Source: an uncultured Eubacterium sp. (GTDB lineage: Bacteria; Bacillota; Clostridia; Oscillospirales; Acutalibacteraceae). From it: a stretch of DNA of 7,597 nt. The translations under genes were made by a program, and so were the position numbers. The notes beneath the pieces were generated by a model, which had not been told where the DNA came from, ran no database searches, and saw only the letters and a program-made list of their open reading frames with translations. The number at the start of each line of letters is the position of its first letter. Position 1 is the stretch's first letter. The DNA is taken from the NCBI GenBank assembly GCA_902462495.1, contig CABQCC010000070.1, forward strand, positions 1 to 7,597. The letters run 5' to 3'. This document shows positions 1 through 5,451 of the stretch, one piece after another.

Positions 1-1
1 G

Positions 2-556
2 CCGGTTGCAACCATTATGAGCGCATGGTATATGTGGGAAAAGTGGAATGTAAGCCTTTACGGTAAAAATCTTTTGGATTTAGTCGCACAAGAAAAGAAC
101 CTAAACCTTGACGAGCTGAAAAAATACGATGAAAGAGCAAGAAACATTTGGCTTTCACGCTCGGTTGACGGCTACTCAAACTCGCACGAGGACAATGTTG
201 CTCAAATGCAATTTGACTACCTCAAGGAGCGTGCGGAATCCGGCGAATCATTCATCGTGCTCGGCAGATGCGCCGACTATGTTTTGCGTGAATATGAGGG
301 ACTCATCAAAATCTTTGTTACAGGCGAAACAGACACAAAGATTAAGAGAATTGCATCAATTGAAAAGCTCCGCTATGACGACGCAAAAGAGCTTGTTGAA
401 AAGCGCAACAAAATCAGACGCAGTTATCACAACCGCTATTCAAAATACAAATGGGGCGACTCTCGCTACTACGACTTGCTCATCAACACAAGCAAAGTCG
501 GAATCGACAACGCCACCGATGTAATTGATGCGTACATCAAAAACATAATCGAATAA
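2..556 (+). CDS. Cytidylate kinase-like family protein, 5' end missing or broken
   Basis: This is a nucleoside-monophosphate-kinase-like P-loop protein of the cytidylate-kinase-like family (PF13189 type), common in clostridia; its true substrate is generally unproven. From the Met codon at 17 it has 179 residues. The visible family signatures are SLYGKNLLDLVAQE (about residues 13-26), GESFIVLGRCADYVL (about 76-90), and an Arg/Lys-rich lid, EKRNKIRRSYHNRYS, followed by WGDSRYYDLLINTS near the C-terminus. The C-terminus looks complete. The frame is open to the left edge and no ribosome binding site precedes the Met at 17, so I treat the gene as 5' partial rather than starting there. By spacing, the glycine-rich phosphate-binding loop should fall in the first codons of the window, but this frame reads PVATIMSA instead. 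That suggests an inactive copy, a frameshift or a sequencing error. Family assignment is fairly sure; function is not. Confidence 0.72.
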   Translation, partial: PVATIMSAWYMWEKWNVSLYGKNLLDLVAQEKNLNLDELKKYDERARNIWLSRSVDGYSNSHEDNVAQMQFDYLKERAESGESFIVLGRCADYVLREYEGLIKIFVTGETDTKIKRIASIEKLRYDDAKELVEKRNKIRRSYHNRYSKYKWGDSRYYDLLINTSKVGIDNATDVIDAYIKNIIE

Positions 557-667
557 ACGCTTATCATACAACCTCGTTGCAAACAAATCATAAAACACTT
601 TGACAATTTGCTCAAAGGCAATTACCGTTAAGGATATTTATTGGAATTGTGGTTCTTGCTTAAGCGA

Positions 668-702
668 TTTCGATGCCTCGGTTTTACTGATAAGCCTATT
701 AT
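668..702 (+). promoter_or_regulatory. Possible promoter for the 751-1603 gene pair
   Basis: A good -10-like hexamer, TATTAT at 697-702, lies about 50 bases before the start codon at 751, in the AT-rich end of the 194-base gap after the kinase-like gene. No convincing -35 sits at 16-18 bases upstream; the nearest T-rich hexamer, TTTCGA at 668-673, is too far away. This is a weak prediction, supported mainly by the need for a start site in this gap. Confidence 0.22.
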
Positions 703-750
703 AAAAAAACACAAATAAGCATTTATAAACACATAAACGGAGACAAAGAG

Positions 751-1362
751 ATGAGCAAAAAATCAAAGACTTTCAAAATCATACTGCTATCGGCAGTCAT
801 ATTTATTATTGCTTTGGCGGCAATTTTAGTTGTGCAAACTTCAAAAACAGGCAATGATACAAAAGAGCCAAAGTACATTACCGTTGCCGATATCAAAGTA
901 ATCAATAACAATGAGGTTGATACATCGGCAATATTAGATGTTATACAAGAAAACAATAAAGACTTTGACAAAAACAGCGTTAAAACAGTCTGTCACCAAA
1001 CCACAGACCAAAACGATTACACAATTGATATAATTGAGATGTACGGTAATATTGAAACAAGTTCTTGCTACACCGCTTTTGTTGAAAACGGAATTTTGAC
1101 ACAAATTGCCGACAATCATTACCCCGATTTCAAAAGTGACAAGAAGCTGAACGCCGGCAAAAAGCTTTCAAAAAAAGATACGGAAAAAATTTTGAAAAAG
1201 CAAAGAGAAAAAGCTAAAAAAATCGGTGCCGTTAAAGTTTCAAATCAAGAATACAGATATTACTATGATTGCGAGAAAAAAGCGTTAAAGTTTATTGTGC
1301 TGACCGATTATATCGCAGACGACGAAACGAAAAATGTTTTAGAATACGAAAAAGAACTATAA
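751..1362 (+). CDS. Hypothetical membrane-anchored protein, single N-terminal helix
   Basis: I do not recognise this 203-residue protein. It begins with a short basic stretch (MSKKSKTFK) and one hydrophobic helix at about residues 8-28. The remaining 175 or so residues are polar, so it is probably anchored in the membrane with its C-terminal part outside. There is no lipobox cysteine. A lysine-rich, probably helical segment lies at about 139-160, with tyrosine-rich strands after it (EYRYYYDCEKK, 167-177). Cysteines are at 81, 106 and 174. The layout, with alternating strands, a charged helix and more strands, recalls small extracytoplasmic domains, but no family can be named. The ATG at 751 is preceded by GGAG at 739-742 with 8 bases between, a good start. 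The gene is AT-rich compared with the glycogen genes and lies 28 bases before the next gene, which is probably in the same transcript. Confidence 0.72.
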   Translation: MSKKSKTFKIILLSAVIFIIALAAILVVQTSKTGNDTKEPKYITVADIKVINNNEVDTSAILDVIQENNKDFDKNSVKTVCHQTTDQNDYTIDIIEMYGNIETSSCYTAFVENGILTQIADNHYPDFKSDKKLNAGKKLSKKDTEKILKKQREKAKKIGAVKVSNQEYRYYYDCEKKALKFIVLTDYIADDETKNVLEYEKEL

Positions 1363-1375
1363 ACAAATTTATTTT

Positions 1376-1380
1376 GAGGA
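1376..1380 (+). promoter_or_regulatory. Ribosome binding site that sets the start of the 70-aa gene
   Basis: GAGGA at 1376-1380 is 10 bases before the ATG at 1391 but only 1 base before the in-frame GTG at 1382. The spacing favours the ATG and removes three residues from the longest reading frame. Confidence 0.6.
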
Positions 1381-1390
1381 TGTGATTCCA

Positions 1391-1603
1391 ATGCCAAAAG
1401 CCATCAAATACGCTTTAATCATAATAAGCAGTATTATCGCTGTTGGGTACATAGTTTATATTTGCCTGACCTACAATGATATGCTGACCGCTGTGCCGCT
1501 GAGGATGTTTATTGAAATCATAGTTTTTGTTTGGTTAGTTTTTAATGCAATAGTTTTGTTAATAAGTAAAATTATAAAAAAGGTCACAGATAAGCGTAAG
1601 TAA
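1391..1603 (+). CDS. Small hypothetical membrane protein with two helices
   Basis: This 70-residue protein is of unknown function. Two hydrophobic segments, at about residues 6-27 and 38-60, are joined by a short loop (TYNDMLTAVPLR). The basic ends (PKAIK at the start; KIIKKVTDKRK at the end) suggest by the positive-inside rule that both termini are cytoplasmic. I chose the ATG at 1391 over a GTG at 1382 because only the ATG is correctly spaced from GAGGA at 1376-1380. The gene follows the 203-aa anchored protein by 28 bases on the same strand and ends 10 bases before a strong terminator stem, so the two are likely a two-gene unit and may act together at the membrane. That link is inferred from position alone. 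Small two-helix proteins of this sort rarely carry recognisable domains. Confidence 0.65.
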   Translation: MPKAIKYALIIISSIIAVGYIVYICLTYNDMLTAVPLRMFIEIIVFVWLVFNAIVLLISKIIKKVTDKRK

Positions 1604-1613
1604 ACTTATATAA

Positions 1614-1651
1614 AAAAGTGCATTGGTATTGTGAAATACCAATGCACTTTT
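1614..1651. terminator. Bidirectional intrinsic terminator between convergent genes
   Basis: A perfect 17-bp inverted repeat has arms at 1614-1630 and 1635-1651 and a 4-base loop, GTGA on the + strand, which is a GNRA-type tetraloop. The 13-bp core is GTGCATTGGTATT paired with AATACCAATGCAC, flanked by four A-T pairs. On the + strand it is followed by a T-rich run (TTTTATTTTG). On the - strand the A-run at 1612-1617 gives U residues after the stem. It lies 10 bases after the stop of the 70-aa gene and 12 bases after the stop of glgA, so it can end both transcripts. Confidence 0.9.
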
Positions 1652-1663
1652 ATTTTGTTTATC

Positions 1664-3091
1664 TTAATCTTTAAGAAGTGATTTGTACATCTTGATGTAC
1701 TCATTTGCAGATTTGCCCCAAGACATATCACAGTTGAGTGCACGCTCAACAAGGGTCGGCCAATAATCCTTATTGTTATAAGCCTCTACGCCACGGTAGA
1801 TTGCACCGAGCATATCGTATGCGTCATATGTTTGGAAAGTAAATCCGTTGCCCTCGCCGTCGCCCGAATCGGTGATTGAGTCCTTAAGACCGCCTGTTTC
1901 ACGAACTATAGGCACAGTGCCATAGCGAAGTGCAACCATCTGTGAAAGACCGCAAGGCTCGCTCTTGCTCGGCATAAGGAACAAGTCAGCACCTGCATAA
2001 ATCTTGCGTGCAAGGTCAGGAATAAATCCGATTGTTACACCGACCTTGTCAGGATACTTGTCGTGGAGTTCTCTGAAAAAGCTCTCGTACTGCCATTCGC
2101 CTGAACCAAGAACAACATACTGAATATCACGCTCCCAAAGGCTCTTTTCCATAACCTCACGAATGAGGTCAAGTCCCTTGTGACCAACAAGACGAGATAC
2201 GATGCCGATAATCGGCACATCATCTCTGACAGCAAGACCCATCTGCTCTTGGAGAGCCTTTTTGCACTCTGCCTTGCCCTTTTTCCAATTTTCGGCATTG
2301 TAGTTTGCAACAATGTCAGGGTCGGTTTCAGGATTATAATTTTCGGTATCAATACCGTTGAGAATACCGCAGAGTTTCCAGCTACGCTGATTAAGAATCG
2401 GGTCAAGACCGTAGGAATACCACGGGTCAAGAATTTCCTTTGCATAGGTTGGAGAAACGGTTGTCACCTTATTTGCACACTCGATACCTGCTTTCATAAA
2501 GTTAACAAGTCCATCGTACAAAATGAGATTGTTGTATTCAGGTGCAATGCCCAAAACATCGTTGAGAAGTTCATCACCATACTTGCCCTGATACTGAATG
2601 TTGTGGATTGTGAAAACAGTTTTGATGTTTTCATATCCCATTTGGTTTGCATAATAGCAAGAATAATAAAGCGGTGTGAGAGCCGACTGCCAATCGTTGC
2701 AATGAATGATATCCGGCTTCCAATCAATGTGAGGAATAATCTCAAGAACGGCTCTTGAGAAGAAAGCAAATCTTTCCGCATCGTCATAATGACCGTAAAT
2801 TCCGTCACGCTTAAAATAATATTGATTGTCAAGGAAGTAATAAATTACTCCGTTATGCTTTGCCTCAAAAATACCGCAATACTGTCTGCGCCACGAAACA
2901 GGAACGGAAATCGATGTAATAAACTTCATTTTATCCTTATATTCCTGCTTGATTGAATCATAAAGAGGCATTACAACACGGCAACCGATAAGTCGCTTGC
3001 GAAGTGCAACAGGCAACGAGCCTGCAACATCTCCCAATCCTCCGGAAGCCATAAAAGGCAATGCTTCAGAAGCAACATATAAAACCTTCAC
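1664..3091 (-). CDS. glgA: Glycogen synthase (ADP-glucose, GT5 family)
   Basis: GlgA transfers glucose from ADP-glucose to the non-reducing end of an alpha-1,4-glucan in the cytoplasm. Its 475 residues match the usual length (477 in E. coli), with a GT-B two-domain fold. Visible are the N-terminal SEALPFMASGGLGDVAGSLP (8-27), HCNDWQ (130-135), TIHNIQYQG with His163, SRLVGHKGLDL with Arg300 and Lys305 in the nucleotide/phosphate site, and SEPCGLSQ with Glu378, the conserved catalytic-site Glu (Glu377 in E. coli). The unusual point is Ala15, where E. coli has the ADP-glucose-contacting Lys15 of its KTGGL motif. The start is GTG at 3091, fixed by homology at the N-terminus and by AGGGGGG 7 bases upstream. 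It is the last gene of the operon, 12 bases after glgD and 12 bases before the terminator stem. Identity is secure. Confidence 0.97.
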   Translation of the reverse strand: MKVLYVASEALPFMASGGLGDVAGSLPVALRKRLIGCRVVMPLYDSIKQEYKDKMKFITSISVPVSWRRQYCGIFEAKHNGVIYYFLDNQYYFKRDGIYGHYDDAERFAFFSRAVLEIIPHIDWKPDIIHCNDWQSALTPLYYSCYYANQMGYENIKTVFTIHNIQYQGKYGDELLNDVLGIAPEYNNLILYDGLVNFMKAGIECANKVTTVSPTYAKEILDPWYSYGLDPILNQRSWKLCGILNGIDTENYNPETDPDIVANYNAENWKKGKAECKKALQEQMGLAVRDDVPIIGIVSRLVGHKGLDLIREVMEKSLWERDIQYVVLGSGEWQYESFFRELHDKYPDKVGVTIGFIPDLARKIYAGADLFLMPSKSEPCGLSQMVALRYGTVPIVRETGGLKDSITDSGDGEGNGFTFQTYDAYDMLGAIYRGVEAYNNKDYWPTLVERALNCDMSWGKSANEYIKMYKSLLKD

Positions 3092-3098
3092 TTGTATA

Positions 3099-3105
3099 CC
3101 CCCCT
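3099..3105 (-). promoter_or_regulatory. glgA ribosome binding site overlapping the glgD stop codon
   Basis: On the - strand the sequence reads TAGGGGGG then 7 bases then GTG. The glgD stop TAG (3106-3104) supplies the first A and G of the purine-rich AGGGGGG site. This supports the GTG start of glgA and suggests that ribosomes ending on glgD help start glgA. Confidence 0.75.
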
Positions 3106-4225
3106 AAATCTTTGTGCCCTTTGAAATGCAAACCGGATAATTTGCTGCACCGGAAAGCTCAACATCGGACTTAATATTGCAATCCTTATCTGCGATTACA
3201 TAATTGATTTTTACATTTTCACCAATAACGGTGTCCTGCATAAGAATAGAATTCTTAACCACAGCACCCTCTTTAATCTTTACGCCCTTGAAAAGAATAC
3301 AGTTTTCAACCGTACCCTTAACAACGCAACCGTCGGCAACAAGAGAATTCTTGACATCAGCTTCCATACCGTAAAGGGTCGGCATATCGTCACGCTCTTT
3401 AGTATAAATAGGGCGTTCCGAAGCAAACAATCTCTTTTTATTTTCTCTTTCAAGTATGCTCATTGACACATCATAATAGCTTTGAACGCTGTCGATAGTG
3501 CCCACGAAGCAATCAGTAGCATCATAAGAATAAACTTTTTTGTTCTTAATGCTCTCAAGAAGAATGTTGCGTTGGAACGAAATCTTGTTCTTTGAATGAG
3601 CGTTTGTTACCAATTCCTCAAGCAAATACTTTTTGATAAGCACAACATTTGTTGAATAGAAAGCAGTTTCAACATCGGGGTCGATAGAAGCCTCCAAAAT
3701 TCTGCCGTCATCCGCAACCTTGTCAAAAACAAGAACATTGCTGAATGAAACAGGCTTTTTAGCCTTTACGCCAACGATTGTGATATCTGCTTCGGACTTT
3801 TCGTGTGCATCAAACACCTTGTTCAAATCAATGTTCAAGAGGTTATAGCAATCTGCCATAAGCACATATTCCTGTGTTGAATGGTCAAGAAATCCCATAT
3901 TGCCATAAATAGCATCAATTCTGTTGCCCCACATGGTTACGGAATTGCTTGAATACGGCGGAAGAATGTGCAAGCCGTTTGTCTTGCGTGACAAATCCCA
4001 CGGTTTGCCTGTGCCGACATGGTCCATAAGTGAATTGAAGTTTGCGTTTGTAACAACGCCGACATTTGTTATTGAGCTTTCAACCATATTTGAAAGCGGA
4101 AAGTCGATAAGGCGGTATCTTGCACAAAACGGAACAGAGCCCATTGTTCTCAACTCTGTGAGCGATTCAAGAGTTTCCTCGTGAATATTGGCAAAAATCA
4201 TACCGAGTACATTTTTTCCGTTCAT
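3104..4225 (-). CDS. glgD: GlgD, non-catalytic ADP-glucose pyrophosphorylase subunit
   Basis: GlgD is the GlgC paralog of Firmicutes that pairs with GlgC in a heteromeric ADP-glucose pyrophosphorylase and modulates its activity; alone it is little or not active in the cases studied. Here (373 residues) the nucleotide-binding GGxGxRL loop is replaced by the typical GlgD opening GMIFANIHEETLESLTELR (8-26). The next part, VPFCARYRLIDFPLSNMV (31-48), still tracks GlgC. The SGDH catalytic motif has become MADCYN (123-128), and no clear EKP sugar-phosphate motif is present. The C-terminal part (about 286-355) shows hexapeptide repeats of a left-handed beta-helix, such as GVKIKEGAVVKNSILMQ. The usual GlgD FGGRYRLIDF is FCARYRLIDF here. 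The ATG at 4225 is 2 bases after the glgC stop; AGGAGG at 4233-4238, inside the end of glgC, has 7-base spacing, so translation is probably coupled. Identity is strong; a regulatory role is inferred from the family. Confidence 0.94.
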   Translation of the reverse strand: MNGKNVLGMIFANIHEETLESLTELRTMGSVPFCARYRLIDFPLSNMVESSITNVGVVTNANFNSLMDHVGTGKPWDLSRKTNGLHILPPYSSNSVTMWGNRIDAIYGNMGFLDHSTQEYVLMADCYNLLNIDLNKVFDAHEKSEADITIVGVKAKKPVSFSNVLVFDKVADDGRILEASIDPDVETAFYSTNVVLIKKYLLEELVTNAHSKNKISFQRNILLESIKNKKVYSYDATDCFVGTIDSVQSYYDVSMSILERENKKRLFASERPIYTKERDDMPTLYGMEADVKNSLVADGCVVKGTVENCILFKGVKIKEGAVVKNSILMQDTVIGENVKINYVIADKDCNIKSDVELSGAANYPVCISKGTKI

Positions 4226-4227
4226 AC

Positions 4228-5433
4228 TTATACCTCCTCCCCTGATGGAATCATATCTTTTGGTTCAACCTTTTTGCCCTTGGTGATTTTTGCATTTGAA
4301 CCAACAACTGCAACGCCCCAAGTGGACGGGTCTTCTAAATTTTCAGGAATTGCACCGACCTGTGCATCTTCCTCAATAACTGCATCTTCAGCTACAATTG
4401 AATAATATACCTTTGCACCCTTTTTGATTGTTGCGCCCGGCATAATAACAGAAAATCTGACTTCTGCATCTTCTTCAACTGTTACCTTTGATGAAACGAC
4501 CGAATATTCAACCGTGCCGTCAATATCGCAGCCCTCGGAAATCGATGAGTTTTCGATAGTTGCGTTTTTGCCTATGTAATGAGGCGGTGCGTCAGGTGTT
4601 CTGCTGTAAATTCTCCAAGATGTGTCTGAAAGGTCAAGGTCAACATTAGGATTGATAATGTCGAGATTTGCCTCCCAAAGAGAATCGATTGTGCCGACAT
4701 CCTTCCAATAACCCTTAAACGGATAAGCAAACATACGCTGACCGTCTGCAAGCATATTCGGAATGATATTTTTACCAAAGTCGTTTGCAGAATTTTCGTC
4801 TGCCTCGTCCTCGCAAAGATACTTTCTGAGCTTATCCCATGAGAACACATAAACACCCATAGATGCTTTGTTTGACTTCGGCTCGGCAGGTTTCTCTGCA
4901 AATTCATAAATCTTGTCGTTTTCGTCTGTTGCAAGAATACCGAAGCGTGAAGCCTCTTCCCACGGAACTTCAAGAACTGCGATTGTGCAATCGGCATCGT
5001 TCTTTTTGTGGAACTCAATCATCTTTGAGTAGTCCATCTTATAAATATGGTCGCCCGAAAGGATAACTACATATTTTGGGTCATATTTTTCAATAAAATT
5101 GATGTTTTGATAAATAGCATTTGCTGTGCCCTTATACCAAGAAGCACCGCCGATAGCCTCATACGGTGACAAAATATGCACACCGCCGTTGAGTCTGTCC
5201 AAATCCCACGGATGACCGTTGCCCAAATAATCATTGAGCACAAGCGGTTGATACTGTGTGAGAACACCAACCGTATAAATACCGCTGTTTACGCAGTTTG
5301 AAAGCGGAAAATCAATGATTCGATAATTTCCGCCGTACGGAACAGCAGGCTTTGCCACGCTTTTGGTAAGAACGCCTAAACGACTGCCCTGACCGCCGGC
5401 AAGAAGCATAGAAACAACTTCTGTTTTTGACAT
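4228..5433 (-). CDS. glgC: Glucose-1-phosphate adenylyltransferase, catalytic subunit
   Basis: GlgC makes ADP-glucose and pyrophosphate from ATP and glucose-1-phosphate, the committed step of bacterial glycogen synthesis. The 401-residue protein is a little longer than the Bacillus form. All catalytic landmarks are present: LLAGGQGSRLGVLT (10-23), AKPAVPYGGNYRIIDFPLSN (27-46), WYKGTANAIYQN (99-110), SGDHIYKMDY with Asp128 (126-135), FAEKP with Lys181 for the sugar phosphate, ASMGVYVF, and GYWKDVGT (241-248). A C-terminal beta-helix of hexapeptide repeats (about 285-360) follows. Asn36 stands where Lys39 of E. coli contributes to the activator site. The ATG at 5433 has AGGAGG at 5443-5448, 9 bases upstream, the strongest ribosome binding site of the operon. 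It lies 18 bases after glgB and overlaps no gene; its last codons carry the glgD ribosome binding site. The neighbouring glgD suggests a GlgC-GlgD complex. Confidence 0.97.
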   Translation of the reverse strand: MSKTEVVSMLLAGGQGSRLGVLTKSVAKPAVPYGGNYRIIDFPLSNCVNSGIYTVGVLTQYQPLVLNDYLGNGHPWDLDRLNGGVHILSPYEAIGGASWYKGTANAIYQNINFIEKYDPKYVVILSGDHIYKMDYSKMIEFHKKNDADCTIAVLEVPWEEASRFGILATDENDKIYEFAEKPAEPKSNKASMGVYVFSWDKLRKYLCEDEADENSANDFGKNIIPNMLADGQRMFAYPFKGYWKDVGTIDSLWEANLDIINPNVDLDLSDTSWRIYSRTPDAPPHYIGKNATIENSSISEGCDIDGTVEYSVVSSKVTVEEDAEVRFSVIMPGATIKKGAKVYYSIVAEDAVIEEDAQVGAIPENLEDPSTWGVAVVGSNAKITKGKKVEPKDMIPSGEEV

Positions 5434-5451
5434 ACTGTAAATCCTCCTATA

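Noticed and set aside
600..605. Consensus TTGACA as a -35 element
   Set aside because: No acceptable -10 lies 16-18 bases downstream (the best is TACCGT), so it is probably chance.
559..695. Inverted repeat GCTTATCA (559-566) with TGATAAGC (688-695) flanking most of the gap after the first gene
   Set aside because: Only 8 bp with 121 bases between; expected by chance in a region this size, and the arms do not extend.
1382..1390. GTG at 1382 as start of the small membrane protein
   Set aside because: It is only 1 base after GAGGA, too close for initiation; the ATG at 1391 is properly spaced.
2180..2758. Long + strand open frame (192 aa) inside glgA
   Set aside because: It is antisense to a clearly conserved GlgA frame, has no ribosome binding site and no recognisable protein features; it is a shadow of glgA codon use.
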